Below, piece by piece: positions 18,751-27,613 of a stretch of DNA of 64,000 nt (the first letter of the stretch is position 1; the number at the start of each line of letters is the position of its first letter). The notes under the pieces are model-generated. The model had not been told where the DNA came from. It worked only from the letters and a program-made list of their open reading frames with translations, and did not search any database. The DNA is from Paenibacillus sp. MAHUQ-63 (GTDB lineage Bacteria; Bacillota; Bacilli; Paenibacillales; NBRC-103111), in assembly GCF_028765165.1 (NCBI RefSeq), contig NZ_JARADB010000002.1, positions 744,001-808,000 on the forward strand, read 5' to 3'. A program made the translations under genes and the position numbers.

Positions 18751-19566
18751 TTGAGATCATCTCGCTTCATATGGGGAACAATTGGCTTGACAGCCTCCAT
18801 TACGACGATTGCATTCGCGGTAGGATTCGGCTACGCGGCGAATCAGATATGGTTTCCGAAAGCATCGGGTACGCTTCAGCTGAACACAGAGGCGCCGAAG
18901 AAGGAAACGATGATTGAAAGCAAGGCCAAGCTGCAAATTGTTGCGCTCGGCGATTCGTTGACCGCCGGTACAGGCGACAACACGGGCAAAGGCTACGTCG
19001 GACGCGTCCGCGAGAAGCTCGAGCAAGAAACCGGCAAGCCGGTCTTTGTGCTGAATAACCTGGCGATTCCGGGCTATAAGAGCGATCAATTGTTAGCTGA
19101 TCTTGCTCTGAAGAAGACGCAGGATGCGCTGGCTCAGGCCGATATTGTTTTGCTGACGATTGGCGGCAATGACATATTCGCAGGCGGAGAAGGGTTGTTC
19201 ACAGGGGACAATCAAACCGAGTTTAACCCCGAAGCCGCGGTTAGCCGCGTCACGCCAGCACTTGAGAAAATGGACAAGATTTTGCAAGCCATCAATCAGG
19301 CGAATCCGAAAGCAACCGTGCTTTATGTCGGGCTGTATCACCCGTTCCTGGATCTCGACGCCAAGAGGGAGGGCTCTTTGATCGTTCAGCGCTGGAATAA
19401 CGGTGTCTTCGAACTGATCAATCGCTACCCGCAGATGATCATTGTCCCGACCTACGATTTGTTCGAACAAAATTTGATGAAATATTTGTCGTCTAGCGAT
19501 CATTTTCATCCCAATGCGGATGGCTATGAGCGGATTGCGGATCGAATTTTACAAATTCTGAAGTAA
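18751..19566 (+). CDS. GDSL/SGNH-family lipase or esterase, membrane-anchored or exported
   Basis: The 271-residue product has an N-terminal hydrophobic helix (about residues 6-30), then an SGNH hydrolase. Block I is ALGDSLTAGTG, with the nucleophile Ser. Block III is IGGNDIF and block V is DHFHPNADGY, with the Asp and His of the triad. The closest B. subtilis relative I know by type is YpmR. The frame is open further upstream to 18673, but AGGAGGGG at 18737-18744 sits six bases before TTG 18751, which decides the start. The active site should face outside; the ester or thioester substrate is unknown. The ABC-2 genes follow after 15 bases. Confidence 0.9.
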   Translation: MRSSRFIWGTIGLTASITTIAFAVGFGYAANQIWFPKASGTLQLNTEAPKKETMIESKAKLQIVALGDSLTAGTGDNTGKGYVGRVREKLEQETGKPVFVLNNLAIPGYKSDQLLADLALKKTQDALAQADIVLLTIGGNDIFAGGEGLFTGDNQTEFNPEAAVSRVTPALEKMDKILQAINQANPKATVLYVGLYHPFLDLDAKREGSLIVQRWNNGVFELINRYPQMIIVPTYDLFEQNLMKYLSSSDHFHPNADGYERIADRILQILK

Positions 19567-19581
19567 TGGGGGCAGGCAAAA

Positions 19582-20568
19582 ATGGCAGCATCAGCAACAA
19601 CATCAGCAACAGCAACAACCGTTCCTACAACCGTGTTGTCCGTTAAAAACTTAAAAAAACGAATTAAAAATAAAGAGATTATCAAAGGCATTTCCTTCGA
19701 CGTGTATGCAGGTGAAATCTTCGGCTTTCTCGGACCGAACGGTTCCGGCAAAACGACAACCATCCGGATGCTTGTCGATCTGATCCGTCCGACGGAGGGC
19801 AGCATCGAAATCTGCGGCTACGATGTCCGCAAGCAGCACAATCAAGCTATGCGCCACATCGGCTGTATCGTTGAGAACCCGGAGCTGTACTCGTATTTGA
19901 CAGGTTGGGAAAATCTTGAGCATTTCGCCCGGATGCTGCCGGATGTCGGTGAGGAGAGAATCCAGGAGGTCGTCGACATTGTCTCGATGGACGCTCGGAT
20001 TCACGATAAAGTGCGGACCTATTCGCTCGGGATGAGACAGCGGCTTGGCATCGCTCAAGCATTGCTGGGCCGGCCGAGCCTGCTTATTTTGGACGAGCCG
20101 ACCAACGGCCTTGATCCGCAAGGCATTAAGGAGATGAGAGAATTCATCCAACGGTTAGCCGAAGGCGGATTAAGTTTGTTCGTTTCGTCCCACTTATTGA
20201 GTGAAATTCAACAAATGTGCGACAGGGTCGCGATCATTAGTCACGGGCAAGTGATTCAAGTAGGAGCCGTAGATGATTTGATTGCGCAGGGGGGCAAAGT
20301 GGTGTGGTCCGTGTCTCCGGCCGATAAGGCCGAGGGGCTTCTAGATGCGTCGCCGCTTGTGCATGCCATCGAGGAGATTGCTCAAGACGAGCACCATCTC
20401 ACCCAGTCTTCGGTGAAACAAATCGTCACTCAGATGGATAAAGAGCATGTCCCGCAATTAAGCCGCGAATTGATGGAAGCAGGAATTAGCCTCTTTGCCG
20501 TAGAAATCAAGAACCCGACACTGGAAGATTTGTTCTTGAGCCTGACCGAAGGGGAAACGATACATTAG
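19582..20568 (+). CDS. ABC-2 type transporter, ATP-binding subunit
   Basis: This cytoplasmic ATPase of 328 residues has Walker A GPNGSGKTT near 53, signature YSLGMRQRLG near 152, and Walker B LLILDEPTNGLDP near 170. The C-terminal 100 residues form the accessory region typical of the CcmA/NatA/BcrA group. A run of Ala/Thr/Ser precedes the domain. It is followed 14 bases later by its permease. Such pairs usually export peptides, ions or drugs; nothing here identifies the substrate. Confidence 0.93.
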   Translation: MAASATTSATATTVPTTVLSVKNLKKRIKNKEIIKGISFDVYAGEIFGFLGPNGSGKTTTIRMLVDLIRPTEGSIEICGYDVRKQHNQAMRHIGCIVENPELYSYLTGWENLEHFARMLPDVGEERIQEVVDIVSMDARIHDKVRTYSLGMRQRLGIAQALLGRPSLLILDEPTNGLDPQGIKEMREFIQRLAEGGLSLFVSSHLLSEIQQMCDRVAIISHGQVIQVGAVDDLIAQGGKVVWSVSPADKAEGLLDASPLVHAIEEIAQDEHHLTQSSVKQIVTQMDKEHVPQLSRELMEAGISLFAVEIKNPTLEDLFLSLTEGETIH

Positions 20569-20582
20569 GGAGGGTGAGAGAA

Positions 20583-21575
20583 GTGCGTACTTTGTATGAG
20601 CTTGTCAAAAACGAATGCATCAAAATGATCAAGAAAAAGCGGTTCTATGTCATTATTCTTATCCTGCTTGCCCTTATTCCTATGTTTACGTATGCTCAAA
20701 TGCGAGTCGCACAAAACGCTCAGAAGCAATTCGGCACAACGGATTGGAAGGCTGAGCAGCGTCAGAGAGTGATCGACTGGGAAAAGCGCCTAAGCTCCGT
20801 GCGCACCCCGGACGAGTTCAAGCAGCAGCTCAGGGTGCAAATTCAAATTGCGAATTATTATTTGGAGCAGGATGTCGATCCGAGCTCCCCGAATGCCGTT
20901 ACGTTTACGCGCGAGTTTGTGAAAAATGCCGTCTCTTTATTCATCCCGTTGATCATTATGGTGATTTCTGCAGACATCGTATCATCCGAGCATTCTACGG
21001 GGACTATTAAATTATTGTTGACAAGACCGGTTCAGCGATGGAAAATCCTATTGAGCAAATTAATTACCGTTATTTTCTTTACTTCGCTCACCGTATTGTC
21101 CACAGGGGTCATGTGTTACTTGATTTCAGGCCTTGTGTTCGGCTATAACGGATGGACGATGCCCATATTTACCGGGATCCAAGTGAATGGTACGGAAGTG
21201 GACTTCTCCTTGGTCAGAGCCGTCGATCAATGGTTCTTTCTCCTTATGGAGTTCGGACTGGTATGGTTCTCTGCGCTGGTTGTCTCTTTCATGTCGCTTA
21301 TGATCTCGGTGCTCATTCGTTCCACAGCAGCAGGTATGGGGGTAATGCTCGCCGTATTGATATCTGGTACGATTCTCTCGAATATGGTGTCGTCTTGGGA
21401 AACCGCCAAATATTTATTTATGGTCAACCTGGATTTAACCAAGTATTTAACGGGAGGGCTTCCGCCGATCAAGGGGATGGACTTAGGATTCTCGCTAAGC
21501 GTTTTGAGCGTTTGGGCTGCAGCTTCGCTCATCGTGTCCTTTACAGTTTTCACGCGCAAAGATATATTGAATTAA
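20583..21575 (+). CDS. ABC-2 type transporter, permease subunit
   Basis: The 330-residue protein has about six membrane helices: one after the N-terminus (KKKRFYVIILILLALIPMF), then a soluble loop of about 85 residues, then five in the C-terminal two thirds. VSSEHSTGTIKLLLTRPVQR is the hallmark cytoplasmic motif of ABC-2 permeases. GTG 20574 is in frame but lies in the ribosome site; GTG 20583 is correctly spaced from GGGAGGG and is preferred. It works with the ATPase just upstream. Confidence 0.9.
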   Translation: MRTLYELVKNECIKMIKKKRFYVIILILLALIPMFTYAQMRVAQNAQKQFGTTDWKAEQRQRVIDWEKRLSSVRTPDEFKQQLRVQIQIANYYLEQDVDPSSPNAVTFTREFVKNAVSLFIPLIIMVISADIVSSEHSTGTIKLLLTRPVQRWKILLSKLITVIFFTSLTVLSTGVMCYLISGLVFGYNGWTMPIFTGIQVNGTEVDFSLVRAVDQWFFLLMEFGLVWFSALVVSFMSLMISVLIRSTAAGMGVMLAVLISGTILSNMVSSWETAKYLFMVNLDLTKYLTGGLPPIKGMDLGFSLSVLSVWAAASLIVSFTVFTRKDILN

Positions 21576-21638
21576 AAGATAACATGGAGAGGCGGATCTC
21601 CTGATGATGTACCCTATACTAGACAAAGGAGGGCTTCA

Positions 21639-23606
21639 ATGACTGAGCAGCTAGAATTAGCGAATGGAAAAGCCCCAACATCCAATTATGAAGCAGATGA
21701 TATTCAAGTACTGGAAGGGCTCGTCGCTGTGCGCAAAAGACCGGGCATGTACATCGGCAGCACCAGCTCATCCGGTTTGCATCACTTGGTTTGGGAAATC
21801 GTCGATAATGCGGTAGATGAGCATTTGGCGAAGTTTTGTTCCAAAATAACCGTAACGATACATAAGGACCAATCGATTACCGTTCAGGATAACGGCCGTG
21901 GGATTCCGACCGGCATGCATAAGACGGGAGTGCCTACGCCGCAAGTCGTGTACACCATTCTCCATGCCGGCGGGAAGTTCGGCGGGTCGGGCTATAAGAA
22001 ATCCGGAGGTCTTCACGGCGTAGGCGCATCGGTTACGAACGCGCTTTCCGAGTGGCTGGAGGTTGAAATTTACCGGGACGGCAAAATTCACCGGATGCGC
22101 TTCGAATATTGGGTGGACGATGCGGGCGTCGAGCACGTCGGGGAGCCTGTAACCCCGCTCGAAGTGATTGGCAATACGAATCGGACGGGAACGAAGGTTA
22201 CGTTCAAGCCTGACAAAAGGGTGTTCCAAGGCGGGACAACGATCTCCTATGATACGCTGGCCGAGCGGCTGCAGGAAATTGCTTTCCTGAACTCGGGGCT
22301 GCTTGTGAATATAAAGGATGAGCGTACGGACAAACAGGAGTCTTTTCAGTATGAAGGCGGCGCTAGCCAATTCGTTGAGTTCCTGAATGAAGAGAAGACG
22401 GTGCTTCACCCGGTCATTCATTTTGCCGCAGAAAAGGATGAGATTGAGGTCGAAGTCGCCCTGCAGTATAATGACGGCTACACCGAAACGATTGCTTCCT
22501 TCGTGAACGCCATCCCGACTCGCGGCGGCGGTACGCATGAGACAGGTTTCAAGACGGCGTACACGCGCGTCATGAATGAATATGCCCGCAAAGCGGGAAT
22601 TCTCAAGGAAAAAGAAAAAAATCTGGACGGCACCGACCTGCGGGAAGGGATGATGGCTGTCATCAATATTAAAATGGGCGAGGTCGAATTCGTCGGTCAA
22701 ACGAAGGACCAGCTTGGAAGCGCTATTGCCAGAAGTGCGGTCGATGCGGTCGTTTCCGATAAAATGACGGTATTCTTGGAAGAGAATCCGCAAATCGCGC
22801 AAATGATGCTGAAGAAGGCTGTGCAAGCCTCCAAAGCACGTGAAGCGGCACGCAAAGCGAGAGAAGAGATTCGCAGCGGGAAGAAGGGCAAGAGCGAAAG
22901 CTCGAACCTGGGCGGGAAGCTGACTCCCGCACAATCCAAGGATCTCCAACGCAATGAATTGTTCGTCGTTGAGGGCGATTCCGCCGGCGGATCGGCGAAG
23001 CAGGGCCGCGACTCCAAGCATCAGGCCATCCTCCCGCTGAAAGGCAAGCCGATGAATCCCGAGAAAGCGAAGCTGCTCGACATCATGAAAAATGACGAGT
23101 ATAAAGCGATTATCGCCGCGATCGGCGCTGGCGTCGGTTCCGATTTTGAGTTAGATGAGATGAATTACGGCAAAATTATTATTATGACGGACGCCGATAC
23201 CGATGGCGCGCACATTCAAGTGCTCTTGCTTACGTTCTTCTACCGGTATATGAAGCCGATGCTGGATGCAGGCAAGGTGTATATCGCTCAGCCTCCGCTC
23301 TATAAAGTGACGCGCAAAGGCAAAAACGGCGGGTACAAATATGCTTGGACGGACGAGCAGCTGCAAGCGGTTGTCAAAGAAATGGGCAAGAACAGCGAAT
23401 TGCAGCGTTATAAAGGACTTGGCGAGATGAATCCGGAGCAGCTGTGGGAAACGACGATGAATCCGGAGAGCCGTACTTTGCTGCAAGTGCAGATCGAGGA
23501 TGCTGCGAAAGCGGAGCGCCGCGTGACGACATTAATGGGTGACAAGGTAGATCCGCGCAAGCGCTGGATTATCGAGAACGTTGATTTTACCGAATATGTA
23601 GAGTAG
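21639..23606 (+). CDS. parE: DNA topoisomerase IV subunit B
   Basis: ParE is the ATPase subunit of topoisomerase IV, which unlinks daughter chromosomes. The 655 residues match B. subtilis ParE. The GHKL ATPase has the N-box motif LVWEIVDNAVDE and the glycine motif GGLHGVGASVTNAL. The Toprim domain has VVEGDSAGGSAKQGRD and IIMTDADTDGAHI. ParE rather than GyrB is indicated by GLHHLVWEIVDNAVDEH and by the parC gene 24 bases downstream. An AAAGGAGGG ribosome site precedes the ATG. Confidence 0.96.
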   Translation: MTEQLELANGKAPTSNYEADDIQVLEGLVAVRKRPGMYIGSTSSSGLHHLVWEIVDNAVDEHLAKFCSKITVTIHKDQSITVQDNGRGIPTGMHKTGVPTPQVVYTILHAGGKFGGSGYKKSGGLHGVGASVTNALSEWLEVEIYRDGKIHRMRFEYWVDDAGVEHVGEPVTPLEVIGNTNRTGTKVTFKPDKRVFQGGTTISYDTLAERLQEIAFLNSGLLVNIKDERTDKQESFQYEGGASQFVEFLNEEKTVLHPVIHFAAEKDEIEVEVALQYNDGYTETIASFVNAIPTRGGGTHETGFKTAYTRVMNEYARKAGILKEKEKNLDGTDLREGMMAVINIKMGEVEFVGQTKDQLGSAIARSAVDAVVSDKMTVFLEENPQIAQMMLKKAVQASKAREAARKAREEIRSGKKGKSESSNLGGKLTPAQSKDLQRNELFVVEGDSAGGSAKQGRDSKHQAILPLKGKPMNPEKAKLLDIMKNDEYKAIIAAIGAGVGSDFELDEMNYGKIIIMTDADTDGAHIQVLLLTFFYRYMKPMLDAGKVYIAQPPLYKVTRKGKNGGYKYAWTDEQLQAVVKEMGKNSELQRYKGLGEMNPEQLWETTMNPESRTLLQVQIEDAAKAERRVTTLMGDKVDPRKRWIIENVDFTEYVE

Positions 23607-23630
23607 ACCAAAAAGAGTGGTGACTGAACG

Positions 23631-26072
23631 TTGGGCATTTTAGAAGAGTTTTTACCCGCCTATCTGGAGGAGATCGTTGGCGATCGCTTCGGGCGGTATT
23701 CCAAATATATTATTCAGGACCGCGCGATTCCTGACGTGAGAGACGGCTTGAAGCCCGTTCAACGGCGTGTTCTGTATGCAATGTACGACTCCGGCAACAC
23801 GCCGGATAAACCGTATCGCAAATCCGCCAAAACGGTTGGGGATGTCATGGGTAATTATCATCCGCACGGCGATGCGTCGATCTATGACGGCATGGTGCGG
23901 ATGGCGCAGCCGTGGAAAATGGGGCATACGCTTGTTGACGGCCACGGTAACTGGGGATCGCTCGACGACGATCCGCCGGCAGCGATGCGTTATACGGAAG
24001 CAAGGCTGTCCGAGATTGCGATGGAACTGCTTCGCGACATTGAGAAACGTACGGTGTTGTTCAAGGACAACTTCGACAATTCCACGAAGGAGCCTGTCGT
24101 GCTTCCGGCGCGTTATCCCAATTTGCTCGTAAACGGTGTGAGCGGCATTTCGGCAGGCTTCGCAACGGAAATTCCACCGCATAATTTGCGTGAGATTATC
24201 GACGCTTGTACGGCGATGATCGACAAGCCCGAGATTACGGTCGACGAGTTAATGACCATCGTCAAAGGGCCGGATTTCCCGACCTCCGGTATTATTATGG
24301 GGGAAGAAGGCATCCGGGACGCGTATCGCACCGGCAAAGGCAGGATCTACATTCGCTCCAAAACGGCAATTGAGGATCTGCGCGGGGGCAAACAGCAAAT
24401 CGTGATTACGGAAATCCCGTACCAAGTCGTGAAATCGCGTCTTGTTACGTCGATGGAAAATATTCGTCTGGAGAAAAAGGTCGAGGGCATCGCGGAAGTG
24501 CGCGATGAGAGCGGCCGCAACGGCTTGCGGATCGTGATTGAGCTGAAGAAAGAAGCGGATGCGCAGGGGATTCTGGCCTATCTGCTGAAGAAAACGGACT
24601 TGCAAGTCACGTATAACTTCAATATGGTTGCGATTGTGAATAAGGCGCCGCGCCAATTGGGGATTCGCGAAATCCTGGAAGCTTACATCGAGCATCAGAA
24701 GGAAGTCGTTACCTTCCGTTCCCAATATGAGCTGGAGAAAGCGGAAGACCGCGCTCATGTGCTGGAAGGACTCGTGAAAGCACTAAATATATTGGACGAG
24801 GTTATCGCGACGATCAAAGCGTCCAAAAACCGCCAGGATGCTCAAAATAATCTGGTCGAGAAATTCGGCTTCTCCGAGCGCCAAGCCGATGCCATCCTTG
24901 TTTTGCAATTATACCGGTTAACGAATCTGGAAATTACGACGCTTGAGAAAGAATTGAAAGACGTTGAGAAAACGATTGCTTATTTGCGCGGCATTCTTGG
25001 CAGCTTGAAGAAGCTGCTCGGCGTGATCAAGGATGAGATGGGCGAAATCCGTAAAAAGTACGGAATCGACCGCCGTTCCGAGATCCAAGGGGAAGTTGAA
25101 GAGCTCAAGGTAAACCTGGAAGTGCTTGTTAATCCGGAAGATGTATTCGTTACGCTCTCCAATGAGGGTTATCTGAAGCGCACCAGCAAGCTGTCCTTTA
25201 CTCGTTCCGGCGGCGAGTTGGAGAATACGGGACTTAAGGATGGGGACTACCTCCGCTATCTCCTTGACGTGAATACCATTGAGAATCTGCTGATCTTCAC
25301 CAAGAAAGGGCTTTATTACCTGCTGCCTGTCCATCAGGTGCCCGAGTACAAGTGGAAAGAAAACGGCACCGCCATCGTGAATGTCATCCCGATCGCCAAG
25401 GAAGACCGCATCGTCAGCGTCATTCCGGTGAAAGGCTTCGACGATCCGGCGAAATCGCTCGTGTTCGTGACACGCAGAGGCCAAGTGAAACGGACGGAGC
25501 TCAAAGAGTACATGACGAACCGATCTAACGGAATCGTCGCGTGCAAGCTCGGCGAGCAGGATGATGTGCTGCAGGTGCAGCTCAGCGACAACACGAAGGA
25601 AATTCTGCTCGTCACGAAGCAGGGCATGAGCATCCGCTTCCGCGAGGAGGAAGTGAACCCGATGGGCCGTGCGGCCGGTGGCGTGCGCGGCATCCAGCTC
25701 AAGGAGGACGACGAGGTCGTTGCCGCCGAGTGGATTTATGGCGATGAGGGCGAAGTGCTCGTCATTTCGGATCTCGGGTATGCGAAACGGTCGCTTGTCG
25801 TCGATTATCCGATTCAAGGGCGCGGAGGGAAAGGCATTCTTACCTTCGAATTCAAGGAAGGCAAGCGCGTAAGGCCTAACGGCTCGGCGCTCATCCGCAC
25901 GTTCATCGTGAAGATGGATTATTTGATCACCGCGATTATGAGCAATGGCGAGAAGCTTCGCTTCTCTACGGAGACTGCACCTTTGGAAGACCGCAAGGCG
26001 CAAGGCAAGCAGCTGATCCCGGTGACCAAGACGGAGTCGATCGTCGATGTGCTGCGCTTCCCTCAATCATAG
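23631..26072 (+). CDS. parC: DNA topoisomerase IV subunit A
   Basis: ParC cuts and rejoins DNA for the ParE partner encoded just upstream. It starts with TTG and has 813 residues. The active tyrosine is Y121 in AAMRYTE. The C-terminal half has beta-pinwheel repeats (RSNGIVACKL, GRAAGGVRGIQL, GRGGKGILTFEF). The quinolone-resistance segment reads HPHGDASIYDGMVR. Here Ala82 stands where S. aureus GrlA has Ser80, and Asp86 where it has Glu84. The last ten bases overlap the end of a small convergent gene. Confidence 0.95.
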   Translation: MGILEEFLPAYLEEIVGDRFGRYSKYIIQDRAIPDVRDGLKPVQRRVLYAMYDSGNTPDKPYRKSAKTVGDVMGNYHPHGDASIYDGMVRMAQPWKMGHTLVDGHGNWGSLDDDPPAAMRYTEARLSEIAMELLRDIEKRTVLFKDNFDNSTKEPVVLPARYPNLLVNGVSGISAGFATEIPPHNLREIIDACTAMIDKPEITVDELMTIVKGPDFPTSGIIMGEEGIRDAYRTGKGRIYIRSKTAIEDLRGGKQQIVITEIPYQVVKSRLVTSMENIRLEKKVEGIAEVRDESGRNGLRIVIELKKEADAQGILAYLLKKTDLQVTYNFNMVAIVNKAPRQLGIREILEAYIEHQKEVVTFRSQYELEKAEDRAHVLEGLVKALNILDEVIATIKASKNRQDAQNNLVEKFGFSERQADAILVLQLYRLTNLEITTLEKELKDVEKTIAYLRGILGSLKKLLGVIKDEMGEIRKKYGIDRRSEIQGEVEELKVNLEVLVNPEDVFVTLSNEGYLKRTSKLSFTRSGGELENTGLKDGDYLRYLLDVNTIENLLIFTKKGLYYLLPVHQVPEYKWKENGTAIVNVIPIAKEDRIVSVIPVKGFDDPAKSLVFVTRRGQVKRTELKEYMTNRSNGIVACKLGEQDDVLQVQLSDNTKEILLVTKQGMSIRFREEEVNPMGRAAGGVRGIQLKEDDEVVAAEWIYGDEGEVLVISDLGYAKRSLVVDYPIQGRGGKGILTFEFKEGKRVRPNGSALIRTFIVKMDYLITAIMSNGEKLRFSTETAPLEDRKAQGKQLIPVTKTESIVDVLRFPQS

Positions 26073-26230
26073 GAGATTGACGGAGGGTCCAGCTTTTCCA
26101 TCAATTTAAAAGCTAACTCCAATACGACCCACAGGGGCATCGGTTCATCCAACCGATCCAGCCACTGTGGGTCGTTCAATATGCCGGCTTCCAGTGCTTT
26201 TTTGCCGAGCTCCATTTTCCAAGCGTCCAC
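26063..26230 (-). CDS. Small hypothetical protein overlapping the end of parC
   Basis: This is a 55-residue protein, mostly helical: VDAWKMELGKKALEAGIL, then MPLWVVLELAFKLMEKLD. It has no known motif. The frame is open to an ATG at 26248, but that ATG-AAG-GAG is itself the ribosome site (AAGGAG), nine bases before GTG 26230, so the GTG start is preferred. The well-spaced ribosome site and protein-like composition argue that it is real. It ends inside the last ten bases of parC on the opposite strand. Function unknown. Confidence 0.6.
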   Translation of the reverse strand: MDAWKMELGKKALEAGILNDPQWLDRLDEPMPLWVVLELAFKLMEKLDPPSISYD

Positions 26231-26449
26231 TTGACAACACTCCTTCATAGGCAGTTCACGATAAATATCCGCTTCACAGTATATGTCGGGAGTGGGCGTT
26301 GTGTTAAAAAAAGTCGAGCGGCAAGCCGCCTCTCACAGGAACAGACAAAGTTAGCGGAGCGTCGACAAACTGCCACAGCATGTCCTATTCAAGCGCAGCT
26401 TTTGTAGGAAAGTATTAATGGCATTAACCTTTTAACGAGCGGTAATGCG

Positions 26450-26458
26450 TGCTATACT
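26450..26458 (+). promoter_or_regulatory. Extended -10 promoter of the MarR gene
   Basis: The sequence TG-C-TATACT at 26450-26458 fits an extended -10 element with no clear -35. Transcription would begin near 26465, supporting the GTG 26491 start over the upstream ATG at 26449. The rest of 26231-26449 shows only a GC-rich short hairpin next to seven A. Confidence 0.45.
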
Positions 26459-26490
26459 TGGCTTATAGTAGATGTTGGAAGCGAGTTGAT

Positions 26491-26901
26491 GTGAGGTTGT
26501 ATTCTGATGAGTTTGGAAAGCTGTGGCTGAAATTGTCTAAGGAATTGAAGAGCCAGATGGAAGTAGGATTAGCACCTACGATTACAGAAGGGCAACTTAA
26601 TGTATTAGAATTGCTTATGACGAATGAGCGTATGAAGCCTTCAGATCTAATCGAATATTTAACTACAACACCTGCGGCGGTTACAACTCTATTAGATCGT
26701 ATGGAGAAAAGCGAATTAATCGTGAGAGTGCGAGATGAGAAAGACCGCCGGATCGTCTGGGTTCATGTAACAGACAAAGGAAGGGCGGAATGCGAGCGCG
26801 GTGCGTTAATCCGGGAACAACTCCTCGATACGTACCTGAGCCGCGTGTCCGCCCATAATCAGAAACTGCTCATTTATTTGCTAGGAAAGGTTGCGAATTG
26901 A
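26491..26901 (+). CDS. MarR-family transcriptional regulator
   Basis: This winged-helix DNA-binding protein of about 136 residues has the MarR core: ITEGQLNVLELLMTNERMKP, then recognition helix TPAAVTTLLDRMEKSELI, then wing RVRDEKDRRIVWVHVTDKG. MarR proteins usually act as dimers that repress nearby genes and release DNA on binding a small molecule or after oxidation. No divergent partner is obvious here; the convergent pseudouridine synthase gene ends 18 bases away. The frame is open to 26449, but the promoter position favours GTG 26491. Confidence 0.88.
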   Translation: MRLYSDEFGKLWLKLSKELKSQMEVGLAPTITEGQLNVLELLMTNERMKPSDLIEYLTTTPAAVTTLLDRMEKSELIVRVRDEKDRRIVWVHVTDKGRAECERGALIREQLLDTYLSRVSAHNQKLLIYLLGKVAN

Positions 26902-26919
26902 TGTCTTGCGGCAAGGAAC

Positions 26920-27612
26920 TTACAATTCCGGAATTGTAAATTCGCTCCACGGCCGCTGCACCGGAGGCAGCGAGCGGAAATGCATCCGCTCCTTAAGCGT
27001 CGGATGCTCGAAGGAGAGCGCCGCCGCCCAGAGCGCAAGCTGCTGGCCCGGCTTATTGACCGCGCTGCCATAGCGCTGGTCGCCATACAGCGTGCAGCCG
27101 ATCGCGGCCATCTGCACGCGGATCTGATGCGGCCGCCCGGTATGCAGCTTGATCTGTACCAAGCTGAAGCCGTCACGGCTGCCGAGCAGCTTATAATCCA
27201 GCACAGCTTCCTTGGCTTCGTGCTGGCCCGGTTTGACGACGGAGACGGTGTTCGTCTTCGTATCCTTCCAGAGCCAGTGACGCAGCGTAGCGGACGGCTG
27301 TGGCGGTTTGCCATGCACAATTGCGACGTACGTCTTATCGAGCTGCCTCGTTCTTACGGCGTCCGAAAGCCGCGAGGCGGCCTTGGACGTCTTGGCGAAG
27401 ACCATGACGCCGCCGACGGGACGGTCAAGCCGGTGAACAAGTCCGAGGTATACATTACCGGGCTTGTTGTGCCGAAGCTTGATGTCCGCCTTCAGCGCGT
27501 TCAGCAGGTCGGGATCGCGTGAATCGTCTTCCTGCGTCGGCATGTTCACGGGTTTCTCCACGACGAGAATGTGGTTGTCTTCGAACAGAATAGGTATTTG
27601 CGTGTCGGCCAC
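26920..27612 (-). CDS. RluA-family pseudouridine synthase
   Basis: This enzyme converts a uridine in rRNA or tRNA to pseudouridine. The catalytic aspartate lies in VHRLDRPVGGVMVFAKT, and the family C-motif reads LHTGRPHQIRVQMA. At 230 residues it is short and lacks the N-terminal S4 domain, so it belongs to the compact RluA/TruC-like group. GTG 27612 follows GGGAGG at the right distance. One base separates it from the upstream methyltransferase gene, so the two are co-translated. The target base is not predictable from sequence alone. Confidence 0.93.
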   Translation of the reverse strand: MADTQIPILFEDNHILVVEKPVNMPTQEDDSRDPDLLNALKADIKLRHNKPGNVYLGLVHRLDRPVGGVMVFAKTSKAASRLSDAVRTRQLDKTYVAIVHGKPPQPSATLRHWLWKDTKTNTVSVVKPGQHEAKEAVLDYKLLGSRDGFSLVQIKLHTGRPHQIRVQMAAIGCTLYGDQRYGSAVNKPGQQLALWAAALSFEHPTLKERMHFRSLPPVQRPWSEFTIPEL

Positions 27613-27613
27613 G

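Noticed and set aside
21768..23021. 417-codon frame antisense to parE
   Set aside because: The sense frame is clearly ParE; the antisense protein is Arg/His/Leu-rich with no motif, typical of a shadow frame.
24918..26066. 382-codon frame antisense to parC
   Set aside because: Same reason: the sense strand encodes ParC with family motifs throughout.
26290..26330. Terminator reading leftward near seven A
   Set aside because: The stem (GCGGC/GCCGC) has only a two-base loop without bulges, and no gene ends there on the minus strand.
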